Origin: Deltaproteobacteria bacterium
GTDB taxonomy: Bacteria; Desulfobacterota; Desulfobulbia; Desulfobulbales; VMSU01
Reading direction: 5' to 3'
NCBI GenBank assembly: GCA_024274995.1
Contig: JAJSAA010000216.1
Span: 1 to 7,049, forward strand
DNA: 7,049 nt
Below are positions 1-5,920 of this stretch, one piece after another. Position 1 is the first letter of the stretch. Each line of letters starts with the position of its first letter. A program made the position numbers and the translations under genes. The notes below the pieces were generated by a model, which did not search any database, was not told where the DNA came from, and worked only from the letters and a program-made list of their open reading frames with translations.

Positions 1-658
1 CCAGGAGACGAAGAATTACATCCTTGGGTGCCGCCCAACCCCGCAGCCGGCCGCTAAGCCGAACCCCAATCACCCCCGGCCATGACAACTCCCAGGGCAT
101 ACCGGCCAGAACATCAACGGCATCGGCCCCACCTACCCCAACCGACAGCATCCCCAGACCACCGGCATTGGGAGTGTGGGAGTCAGTGCCAATCAATAAA
201 CCGCCGGGGAAGGCGTAATTCTCCAGGATAATCTGATGAATAATACCGCTGCCCGGCCCCCAGAAACCAATCCCATATTTATTGGACACCGAGCGCAGAA
301 AATCATACACCTCCCGGTTCTTCTCAACGGCCTCAGGCAGATCTTCGTCGGCCCCATCCCTGGCACTAATCAAATGATCGCAATGCACAGTAGAGGGCAC
401 CGCCACCCGCGCCCGTCCGGAACGTATAAATTGCAGCAGGGCCATTTGGGCGGTGGCATCCTGCATGGCCACCCGGTCAGGATTCAGATAGACGTAGGTT
501 TCCCGGCGCGTCGGGGTCTGTTGCGGCAGTTCATGAAGATGGGCCGCTAATATCTTCTCTGTCAGAGTCAAAGGACGGTCAAAGAGCTCACGAGCCTGAG
601 CCTGACATCTACCCATACCATTATAAAAATCTGCTATCATCTTAAAATCACGAACCAT
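1..658 (-). CDS. acn: Aconitate hydratase, N-terminal part (cut by left window edge)
   Basis: Aconitase interconverts citrate and isocitrate through cis-aconitate in the TCA cycle, in the cytoplasm, using a [4Fe-4S] cluster. I translated 219 residues from the ATG at 656-658 to the window edge; the frame is open and the rest lies to the left. The fragment reads like the mitochondrial-type enzyme: RVAMQDATAQ (about 63-71), STVHCDHLI (89-97), GSGIIHQIILENYAFPGG (136-153) and GTDSHTPNAGGLG (157-169). At a constant offset of six, Q66, D94/H95, H141 and D159/S160/H161 fall on pig aconitase Q72, D100/H101, H147 and D165/S166/H167 as I recall that numbering, so the active-site residues in this part are intact. 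The cluster-binding cysteines would be further on, outside the window. Start choice: GAGGGG (663-668) lies 4 bases upstream, and the protein begins MVRDFKMIADFY, as expected for the family. It diverges from the chemoreceptor gene. Family certain; exact subtype inferred. Confidence 0.95.
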   Translation of the reverse strand, partial: MVRDFKMIADFYNGMGRCQAQARELFDRPLTLTEKILAAHLHELPQQTPTRRETYVYLNPDRVAMQDATAQMALLQFIRSGRARVAVPSTVHCDHLISARDGADEDLPEAVEKNREVYDFLRSVSNKYGIGFWGPGSGIIHQIILENYAFPGGLLIGTDSHTPNAGGLGMLSVGVGGADAVDVLAGMPWELSWPGVIGVRLSGRLRGWAAPKDVILRLL

Positions 659-912
659 TATTCCCCTCGACAATATAAGCTTAAAGGAGCCGGACTAAGC
701 CCCTCATGATATTTTGATTCCAAACTAAAACTACAAATAACTATCAATTTAAAGACATAAGCACAAGCAAAAATTACAGCTCCTTTTTTCAGCCTCCAAA
801 TGCAAATATTAAGATATCGTTAAAAACATATTGACTCTAACTACTTTTTCTTCATAGAATTCTTTTTGTCATAACTTATTTTTTTAACCGCTCGCACCGA
901 GGTCATAATAAT
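659..912. other. Divergent AT-rich intergenic spacer
   Basis: This 254-base spacer separates the leftward aconitase gene from the rightward chemoreceptor gene. It holds the aconitase ribosome-binding site (GAGGGG on the minus strand, 663-668), the candidate mcp promoter near 831-860 and the mcp ribosome-binding site near 899-903. I found no convincing minus-strand promoter for aconitase: several TTGATA/TTGCTT-like hexamers occur, but none has a good partner at 16-18 bases. No coding frame, tRNA or recognisable riboswitch was seen. Confidence 0.7.
831..860 (+). promoter_or_regulatory. Candidate sigma70 promoter for the mcp-cytochrome-barrel operon
   Basis: TTGACT (831-836) and TAGAAT (855-860) each match the sigma70 consensus at 5 of 6 positions and are 18 bases apart. 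This would start transcription roughly 45 bases before the mcp ATG. The surroundings are AT-rich. No sigma54 (GG-N10-GC) or obvious sigma28 signature was seen in its place. Read by eye only. Confidence 0.5.
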
Positions 913-2616
913 ATGAATTTTTCTCTTAAACAACGCATAATCATTCCCCAGTTAATCATTATTTTTTTTCTGCTCGCTGTTTCAATTTTTTCTTACCGTA
1001 ATCTTAATCTCCTGGGCCGTATTGTTGATAATCTCACCGTCTCATCCAGTACCACTCTCAGCTCAGCAACCGATCTGGCCAATAATATTTCAAATGTTCA
1101 ATTTACGGTGAGCAATTTTTTTAATGAGGCGGGCAGCGATAATTTTCAAAAAGCCATCCAGAGCCTCAAAACAATCAAGACCATGGCTCAAGTTCAAAAT
1201 AATCCCAATATCACCAAGACCATCAACGGCCTGAAAAAAACAACCAAGGCCGCCAAAATTCGTTTTGCAAGCCTGACCAAACAGAATCAGGAATTCATTG
1301 ATACCCAGCGGGAAGTACATAAGCTATCCGCCCAGGCCGAACAGAGCGCCGGCGCGATTCTGGATATGATGACTATGGCAGGTAGCGATATGCGCTCACC
1401 AAAGGCCGCTAATCAAAAAATAATAGAGGCCGATTTCGCCAAATTGGTTAATCCCCTGCCCAAGGGTAAACTAAAGTTTGCCTTAGAAGACTACTGGGAT
1501 GCCTGGTCCGGATATACCGCAGTCTATTTAAAACTCCGTCAAGATACCGACAAAGTTTTGAACCATACATTGACCACCCTATACAAGTTTCAGGCTCAAG
1601 AGATCAAAAAGGCCAAAGACGGCATGGTACAAACCAGAGACAAAGCCACCCAAAAAATAAGACACTCCAACCTGTTACTCATAATCATCAGCATCAGCGC
1701 CCTTCTTTTAGGCCTCATTATATCCTTCCTGCTGGGACACAGTCTTTTTAGAACGATAAAGAAGATCGCCGGCGGCCTGTCGGATAGTTATCTTGAGGTT
1801 GATAATGCCGCTGGCAGCCTTACCGCCGCCAGTCAGGAGATAGCCGATGCCGCCTCTTCCCAGGCGGCATCACTTGAAGAGATCAACGGCTCCTTGGAGG
1901 AGGTAACCTCCATGGCGAGACGCAGCGCCGATAATGCCCAGCAGGCCGAGAACCTGATGAATAATACCCAAAGCTCCATTGGTGAAGGCTCCGAATCCAT
2001 GCAGAACCTGATAACCGCCATGAACAGCATATCCTCTTCCAACAAGGAAACTCAAAAAATTATTAAGGAGATTGAGCAGATCGCCTTCCAGACCAACCTC
2101 CTGGCCTTAAACGCCGCCGTCGAGGCAGCAAGAGCCGGAGAAGCAGGGGCTGGTTTCGCCGTCGTGGCAGATGAGGTAAGAAATCTGGCCGGCAGATCAT
2201 CAAAGGCCGCCGGCGGCACCAATGAAATTATTAATAATTCCACCACCAAGATCAGCAACGGCAGCGCCATGGTTGAACACACCGCCCAGGCCTATGAGGA
2301 AATCGCCGAGAATTCCGGCCAGATAGCCCATATGGTGGCGGAAATCGCCGTCGCCGCAGGAGAGCAGGCTAATGGAGTGGAAAAAATAAAAGAGGCCATT
2401 ACCCAACTTGATGAGGCTGGGCAGCGCAACGCGGCCAGTTCAGAGGAACTGGCCGCTGCCGCCGAAACCATGCAGGGTCAAGCCAATGTTCTCCGTAATT
2501 TTGTTCATGAACTCATAAATCTTATTGGTCAGACAGATCAAACCGCAGAAAACGAATCTGTCCCGGAGACAATTACCATGGGACAAACTGCGGATAATGT
2601 AAAATTGATAAATTAG
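913..2616 (+). CDS. Methyl-accepting chemotaxis protein with large periplasmic helical sensor
   Basis: This is an inner-membrane chemoreceptor that would signal to CheA/CheW. Order in the 567-residue protein: TM1 at about 9-28; a periplasmic segment of about 225 residues (29-253) that is helix-rich, lacks cysteine and has many Q, K, N and T; TM2 at about 254-275; then a cytoplasmic four-helix-bundle signalling domain. The hairpin tip (about 384-426) carries the near-invariant core QTNLLALNAAVEAARAGE followed by GFAVVADEVRNLA. Adaptation-type helices flank it (QAASLEEI at 317-324; ASSEELAAAAE at 508-518). Between TM2 and the first adaptation helix there is only a short linker (IKKIAGGL...), not a clear two-helix HAMP domain. 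The sensor is longer than a 4HB module, and an HBM-like (helical bimodular) fold is possible; ligand unknown. There is no C-terminal CheR-docking pentapeptide (ends VKLIN). RBS GAGGT at 899-903, 9 bases before ATG. It is first in an apparent operon, with the cytochrome gene 41 bases downstream. Confidence 0.95.
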   Translation: MNFSLKQRIIIPQLIIIFFLLAVSIFSYRNLNLLGRIVDNLTVSSSTTLSSATDLANNISNVQFTVSNFFNEAGSDNFQKAIQSLKTIKTMAQVQNNPNITKTINGLKKTTKAAKIRFASLTKQNQEFIDTQREVHKLSAQAEQSAGAILDMMTMAGSDMRSPKAANQKIIEADFAKLVNPLPKGKLKFALEDYWDAWSGYTAVYLKLRQDTDKVLNHTLTTLYKFQAQEIKKAKDGMVQTRDKATQKIRHSNLLLIIISISALLLGLIISFLLGHSLFRTIKKIAGGLSDSYLEVDNAAGSLTAASQEIADAASSQAASLEEINGSLEEVTSMARRSADNAQQAENLMNNTQSSIGEGSESMQNLITAMNSISSSNKETQKIIKEIEQIAFQTNLLALNAAVEAARAGEAGAGFAVVADEVRNLAGRSSKAAGGTNEIINNSTTKISNGSAMVEHTAQAYEEIAENSGQIAHMVAEIAVAAGEQANGVEKIKEAITQLDEAGQRNAASSEELAAAAETMQGQANVLRNFVHELINLIGQTDQTAENESVPETITMGQTADNVKLIN

Positions 2617-2657
2617 AGTTCCACCAACCGTTAATCAAGAGAAAAAAGGAGATCTAA

Positions 2658-2960
2658 GTGAAAAAGATTCTAATCTTTTTAATGGCTGTGAGTCTCACAG
2701 GACTGGCAGCCAATGAGGTAATGGCGGGCGGTAACGCCCTCTTTATCCAAAAATGTGGCAGCTGCCACAAGAGTGGCGGTCAGGCGGCGGTTATTAATCC
2801 GGCCGACAAGGCGGGCCGAGTATGGCAAAAGTACTTTAAGCGCGGCCGCCACCCTGTTGACACAGGGATTAATGATGGTGATATGGCAGCAATTATCACT
2901 TATCTGACCAACCACGCCGCCGACAGTGATCAGCCAGAAGCGGCGGTTATTCCTAAATAA
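2658..2960 (+). CDS. Small periplasmic monoheme c-type cytochrome
   Basis: This encodes an exported electron carrier of 100 residues. It has a Sec signal peptide (KK, then a hydrophobic core, with cleavage probably after VMA at 21-23), one heme-binding motif CGSCH (33-37) preceded by ALFIQK, and a C-terminal helix (about 74-84, MAAIITYLTNH) typical of class I cytochrome c. The mature protein is only about 77 residues. The sixth heme ligand is unclear: the usual Met loop is absent, and the only Met in the mature chain (M76) sits inside the last helix. H65 in KRGRHPVD is therefore a candidate distal ligand (inference). The start is GTG at 2658, with a strong AAGGAG (2646-2651) 6 bases upstream; no better ATG exists in frame before the signal peptide. 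It lies between the chemoreceptor and barrel genes, and no terminator is visible on either side, so co-transcription is likely. The partner in electron transfer is not evident from sequence. Confidence 0.9.
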   Translation: MKKILIFLMAVSLTGLAANEVMAGGNALFIQKCGSCHKSGGQAAVINPADKAGRVWQKYFKRGRHPVDTGINDGDMAAIITYLTNHAADSDQPEAAVIPK

Positions 2961-3022
2961 AACCGTACAATCAACATTTATATAAAAAAATTTTAAAACG
3001 CCACAGGAGGCAAGATCTGACA

Positions 3023-4519
3023 ATGAAAAAATATCTATTACTTCCAGCCCTGCTCCTGGTCTGGGCCGGCACGGCCGCAGCGGCTCAAAATACCGTGACC
3101 ATCCCGGCAGAGGATTACCATGCTATTATCAATCAATTAAAGGCTCTGCAACAACGGGTAAATACCTTGGAGCATCGGAGCCCAACCAATAAAGCGGAGA
3201 GCGCCGTCATACCCTCTAAGGTTACTAATGATATTAATAATATATACAACACCCTGGATGAGGTAGAAACTAAAACATTGAGAGACCGAATTAACTTCGG
3301 GGCCGAACTGCGTACCAGGGTGGATAATATTACAGTCAAAAACCACTTCTATTTTTCAAAGTACGCAGCCGGACTCAACCCCATGGGGGTAAAAGAGAGC
3401 AATGATAACAACTGGACTAATCGCTTCCGTATCAATATGGATGCCGAAATCCGTAAAAACCTTAAATTTACCGGCCGCCTGACAGTATATAAAAACTTTT
3501 CAAATAACGGTAGCGTTGACGGCCTCGCCCACGGTGATTCAAACTGGGCTCATGTCCCCAGCGACAGTAACGTTAAACTTGACCGGGCCTATATTGATTG
3601 GATCCCTGCGGGTATGCCTATACCATTGGCCTTTACCTTTGGCCGCCACCCATCCTCTGATGGTCCTCCGTCCGAGCTTAAAGAAAACCGTAAGCGCCAA
3701 TCCACCTATCCATCTCTAATTTTTAATGGCGAGTCAGATGGCATAGTTGCCACAATTGGCCTGGAAAGATACACCGGATTGAAAAAATCGGGACTTAGAT
3801 TTGCCTATGGCAAGCTGTACCAAGACCACGATAAAATTGACACCTATCTTGACAGCCCAAGCGGCCTGAATGATTCAGATATTTTCGCGGCCTTTTTTGA
3901 GACAGAGATTCCGGGGGTCAGCAACAGTCTTATGGTGTTAAGTGCTATTCGAGCCAATTCAATAGGAGTGGACTTTACAGGTTCTTCTTTCTCGGGTTTA
4001 AGGAGCATGGAGAAAGCCAATGTTGGTGATATGGATCTGTATGGGCTTCACGTCCAGGCCAATAAGGTCAAGAACTCCAATTTTGATGTCTTTATGTCAT
4101 TAGGACTGAATCACAGCCATCCCAACGGAAAGACTCTTGTTGGTGGCTCTTTCGGACTGCTAAACAACGACGGCACCAGCGCCCATACCGGTTGGGCTCT
4201 CTATACCGGTCTGCGCTACACCATCACCAGCGCCCTTTTAAACAATCCCAGGATCGGGGTTGAATATAACCACGGCAGTGAATATTGGTTCAGTTTTACC
4301 ACCGGCGTTAGTGATTTATACAACAAATTAGCCACAAGGGGTAATGCCTATGATTTCTATTATATCCAACCCTTTAACAAAAACCTTTTTGCCAGGGTGG
4401 GGTATACCTACATAAATTACGACTATAATCTGAGCGGCTTTCCGGTGGGTGATTTTGGTAATTCGTATAAAGATGAAGAATTACGCAATGCCTATTTGCT
4501 GTTAGACTGCCATTTTTAA
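3023..4519 (+). CDS. Outer-membrane beta-barrel (porin-like) protein, probably DUF3373 family
   Basis: This is a predicted outer-membrane channel of 498 residues. A signal peptide is clear (MKK, Leu-rich core, cleavage near AAA-A|Q at 21/22). Residues about 28-85 form a helical, probably coiled-coil, segment (INQLKALQQRVNTLE). From about 88 onward the pattern is alternating, aromatic and Asn/Gly-rich, as in beta-strands: RINFGAELRTRVDN, TNRFRINMDAEI, LKFTGRLTVYKNF, LDRAYIDWIPAG, FTFGRHPSSDGPPSELK. The chain ends in a Phe (LLLDCHF), the usual signal for barrel assembly. The GR-P-S/T-DGPP stretch and the TNR-R-N pattern are what I associate with the DUF3373 family, known mainly from delta- and epsilonproteobacteria; no database search was possible. 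AGGAGG at 3005-3010 supports the ATG at 3023. It is last in the apparent operon with the cytochrome gene. Substrate unknown; a general porin or a metal/anion channel are alternatives. Confidence 0.85.
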   Translation: MKKYLLLPALLLVWAGTAAAAQNTVTIPAEDYHAIINQLKALQQRVNTLEHRSPTNKAESAVIPSKVTNDINNIYNTLDEVETKTLRDRINFGAELRTRVDNITVKNHFYFSKYAAGLNPMGVKESNDNNWTNRFRINMDAEIRKNLKFTGRLTVYKNFSNNGSVDGLAHGDSNWAHVPSDSNVKLDRAYIDWIPAGMPIPLAFTFGRHPSSDGPPSELKENRKRQSTYPSLIFNGESDGIVATIGLERYTGLKKSGLRFAYGKLYQDHDKIDTYLDSPSGLNDSDIFAAFFETEIPGVSNSLMVLSAIRANSIGVDFTGSSFSGLRSMEKANVGDMDLYGLHVQANKVKNSNFDVFMSLGLNHSHPNGKTLVGGSFGLLNNDGTSAHTGWALYTGLRYTITSALLNNPRIGVEYNHGSEYWFSFTTGVSDLYNKLATRGNAYDFYYIQPFNKNLFARVGYTYINYDYNLSGFPVGDFGNSYKDEELRNAYLLLDCHF

Positions 4520-4536
4520 AGTCTGTAATCTAACCG

Positions 4537-4685
4537 GGGATATAATTATTTTTGCAAAACGGTAACTATTCAGCTGTGTCCCATCTCGGGGTCTGCGCTT
4601 TCCTGGACAGTTACGGTTACGAGTTAAGGGTAATTTGTAGCCCTCGCTGAATAGTTACCAACTACTGCGAGAATAATTATATCCC
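4537..4685. repeat. Nested 149-bp imperfect palindrome enclosing element 1
   Basis: GGGATATAATTATT (4537-4550) is perfectly complementary to AATAATTATATCCC (4672-4685). Inside it, after about ten unpaired bases on each side, the 14-bp inverted ends of element 1 (4561-4574 with 4646-4659) pair again. Either the outer arms are the two halves of an older hairpin split by insertion of element 1, or they belong to a larger element. The outer arms are AT-rich and have no adjacent T-run, so they do not make a standard terminator by themselves. Confidence 0.75.
4562..4658 (-). mobile_element. MITE-like element 1 (97 bp, GTAAC ends, no duplication visible)
   Basis: The ends GTAACTATTCAGC (4562-4574) and GCTGAATAGTTAC (4646-4658) are perfect inverted repeats, extended to 14 bp by one further G/C pair. 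Read on the minus strand, its first 56 bases align without gaps to the first 56 of element 2, with 39 identities by hand count. The match includes the block around CAAATTACCC and an inner direct copy GTAACTG (minus strand, 4614-4608). The flanks (GCAAAACG left, CAACTACT right) are not a duplication, so this copy is older, recombined or differently bounded. It carries no coding capacity and would depend on a transposase elsewhere. Family inferred from element 2. Confidence 0.65.
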
Positions 4686-4742
4686 TTGCCAGGTGAAAGC
4701 ACTAAGCTGTCTCCCGGTTCGCGCAATTTTTTACCTTTTTTC

Positions 4743-4833
4743 GTAACTGTTCAGGTCTGACTGTAAATTGCCCTAAACTCTGAGCTGTAACTGCTTAGAT
4801 GTGCTTCAGATCGGAGTGCAGATAAACAGTTAC
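4743..4833 (+). mobile_element. MITE-like element 2 (91 bp) with 8-bp target duplication, IS66-type ends
   Basis: Terminal inverted repeats GTAACTGTT (4743-4751) and AACAGTTAC (4825-4833) bound 91 non-coding bases. They are flanked directly by CTTTTTTC on both sides (4735-4742 and 4834-4841). IS66-family elements are known to begin with GTAA and to make 8-bp duplications, so a non-autonomous IS66-type MITE is the best reading. The direct repeat can be extended to 12 bases (TTACCTTTTTTC, 4731-4742 and 4830-4841) because the left flank also happens to end in TTAC; the 8-bp reading is preferred because it gives symmetric ends. The right end overlaps the queA stop codon. An inner GTAACTG (4787-4793) lies in direct orientation with the left end. 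Confidence 0.7.
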
Positions 4834-4840
4834 CTTTTTT
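4787..4840 (+). terminator. Possible terminator formed by the inner hairpin of element 2
   Basis: GTAACTG (4787-4793) pairs with CAGTTAC (4827-4833). The stem continues as TTA/TAA (4795-4797 with 4823-4825), a GA/GA tandem mismatch, TG/CA, a TG/TG mismatch and CT/AG, closing on a 9-base loop (4806-4814). A T6 run follows at 4835-4840. On the plus strand this could end the chemoreceptor operon transcript, running antisense over the queA stop. The stem is AT-rich and interrupted, so strength is uncertain. The minus strand lacks a T-run at the matching position. Confidence 0.4.
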
Positions 4841-5900
4841 CCAGTACCATGGCATCACCATAAGAATAAAAGCGGTATTCCAGTTTCAGGGCCTCATGGT
4901 AGGCGGCCATAAGCCGTTCCCGGCCAGCAAAAGCGCTGACCATAAACAATAATGAGGACTTGGGCAGATGAAAGTTGGTAATCATATTGTCCACCACCTT
5001 ATATTTATAGCCGGGATAGATATAGAGGCGGCAGGCCTCGCCTGACACGGGCCGCAGCCCGCCCTGGCCGTTGGCCGCGAATTCCAGAGCCCGGGCCGAA
5101 GTTGTGCCCACCGCCCATACCCGGCCGCCCTTGGCGTGAGTCCGCTGAACCGCCTTCACCGTCTCCTCAGTCACGGTGACCCATTCGGCATGAATCTTGT
5201 GCTCACGAATATCACTTACCCGCACCGGGGCAAAGGTGGCGTATCCCACATGCAGGGTTACCGGGGTAATTTTTATCCCCATTTCCTGAATAGCGCCCAT
5301 AAGCTCGGGGGTAAAATGAAGACCGGCAGTGGGAGCGGCAATGGCTCCATGCTCACGGGCATAAACCGTCTGATAGCGTTTTCTGTCCTCTTCCTCAGCG
5401 CTCCCGGCCCGATGGATATAGGGCGGCAGAGGTGTCCGGCCATAACGCTCCAGAACCGCACTAAGCTCCCCCTGCCATTTAAGCCGGGCTGCCACCGCCC
5501 CTCTCTCCTTAAGTTCAACAATCTCGGCTATAAAATCAGACCCGAACCTGACTACAGTCCCGACACGCGGCCGTTTGGAACTCCGGGCCAGAGCCGGAAC
5601 CAGAGCGCCAGCAGCACCATTTGCCGCCGCCGGATATTCAAGTAATAAAAGTTCTATCCGGCCGCCACTCTCCTTACGCCCTAATAAACGGGCCGGGAAC
5701 ACCTTGGTATCATTTACAACCAACAAATCATCCGGCCGCAGCAGTTGCGGCAAGCGGCTGAAGCGGCCATCAATCATTGAACCGTTATCATCACCATTAA
5801 CCTGCAAGAGACGGGATTCAGCCCGTTTAAGCGCAGGATGCTGGGCAATCCGCTCCTCCGGTAGATCATAGTTATAAGACTCTATATTAAATTCATCCAT
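4830..5900 (-). CDS. queA: S-adenosylmethionine:tRNA ribosyltransferase-isomerase (queuosine synthesis)
   Basis: QueA moves the ribosyl group of S-adenosylmethionine onto 7-aminomethyl-7-deazaguanine at position 34 of tRNAs with GUN anticodons (Asp, Asn, His, Tyr), giving epoxyqueuosine; it acts in the cytoplasm. The 356-residue length equals the E. coli enzyme. Family landmarks are continuous: YDLPEERIAQHPA near the N-terminus, LLVVNDTKVFPARLLGRK (about 59-76), GRTPLPPYI, YQTVYAREHGAIAAPTAGLHFT (about 177-198), LHVGYATFAPVR, HAEWVTV, GTTSARALE, YIYPGYKYKVVDNMITNFHLPKSSL, and the terminal FYSYGDAMVLEKR. No frameshift or missing block is seen. The start ATG (5898-5900) fits the family N-terminus but has no clear Shine-Dalgarno; a 5-codon mini-ORF ends 2 bases before it. 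The stop codon lies inside the end of element 2. The upstream regulator gene ends 56 bases away on the same strand, so an operon is plausible. Confidence 0.97.
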   Translation of the reverse strand: MDEFNIESYNYDLPEERIAQHPALKRAESRLLQVNGDDNGSMIDGRFSRLPQLLRPDDLLVVNDTKVFPARLLGRKESGGRIELLLLEYPAAANGAAGALVPALARSSKRPRVGTVVRFGSDFIAEIVELKERGAVAARLKWQGELSAVLERYGRTPLPPYIHRAGSAEEEDRKRYQTVYAREHGAIAAPTAGLHFTPELMGAIQEMGIKITPVTLHVGYATFAPVRVSDIREHKIHAEWVTVTEETVKAVQRTHAKGGRVWAVGTTSARALEFAANGQGGLRPVSGEACRLYIYPGYKYKVVDNMITNFHLPKSSLLFMVSAFAGRERLMAAYHEALKLEYRFYSYGDAMVLEKR

Positions 5901-5902
5901 AA

Positions 5903-5920
5903 TCAGTTGTAACAGTTCAT
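5903..5920 (-). CDS. Possible 5-codon leader (MNCYN) just before queA
   Basis: On the minus strand, ATG AAC TGT TAC AAC TGA ends two bases before the queA ATG. An AGGT (5925-5928) sits 4 bases upstream, whereas queA itself has no visible ribosome-binding site, so translational coupling is conceivable. Three of the four codons after Met (Asn, Tyr, Asn) are read by queuosine-type tRNAs. An ORF this short easily arises by chance; recorded as a hypothesis. Confidence 0.15.
   Translation of the reverse strand: MNCYN

Larger units (their letters stand above)
4520..4829. other. Convergent spacer filled with inverted repeats
   Basis: The 310 bases between the barrel gene stop and the queA stop contain no open frame with a ribosome-binding site. 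They hold an outer palindrome (4537-4550 with 4672-4685), two related MITE-like elements (4562-4658 and 4743-4833) and a linker (4659-4742). A short stretch of the linker, AGCTGTCTCCC (4705-4715), matches AGCTGTGTCCC in the first element (4572-4582) at 10 of 11 positions and may be a decayed third fragment. Confidence 0.8.

Noticed and set aside
24..550. Plus-strand open frames of 64 and 104 residues
   Set aside because: They lie opposite the well-supported aconitase frame, are Pro/Arg-rich with no family resemblance and have no ribosome-binding sites.
686..703. Small hairpin (GGAGC / GCCCC) in the aconitase leader as a regulatory element
   Set aside because: The stem is only 5 bp with one G-U pair on the minus strand, and there is no known iron-responsive or riboswitch signature.
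661..912. Sigma54 promoter for the chemoreceptor operon, controlled by the NtrC-type regulator
   Set aside because: No GG-N10-GC element was found on the plus strand before mcp; a sigma70-like pair fits better.
2648..3018. AGATCT near the ribosome-binding sites of both the cytochrome and barrel genes as an operator
   Set aside because: It is a 6-base palindrome at different distances from the start codons; two occurrences are not enough to call a site.
2679..3023. Minus-strand open frame of 114 residues
   Set aside because: It is antisense to the cytochrome gene, whose signal peptide, CGSCH motif and strong ribosome-binding site make that strand the real one.
4561..4841. CRISPR-like array
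   Set aside because: The repeats alternate in orientation, spacing is irregular and the intervals are themselves related, which fits inverted-repeat elements and not repeat-spacer units.
5136..5645. Plus-strand open frame of 169 residues
   Set aside because: It is antisense to the conserved core of queA and has no recognisable motif or ribosome-binding site.
5909..5917. GTAACAGTT as a further element end near the queA start
   Set aside because: It has one mismatch to the 9-bp end, no inverted partner and no flanking duplication; probably chance.
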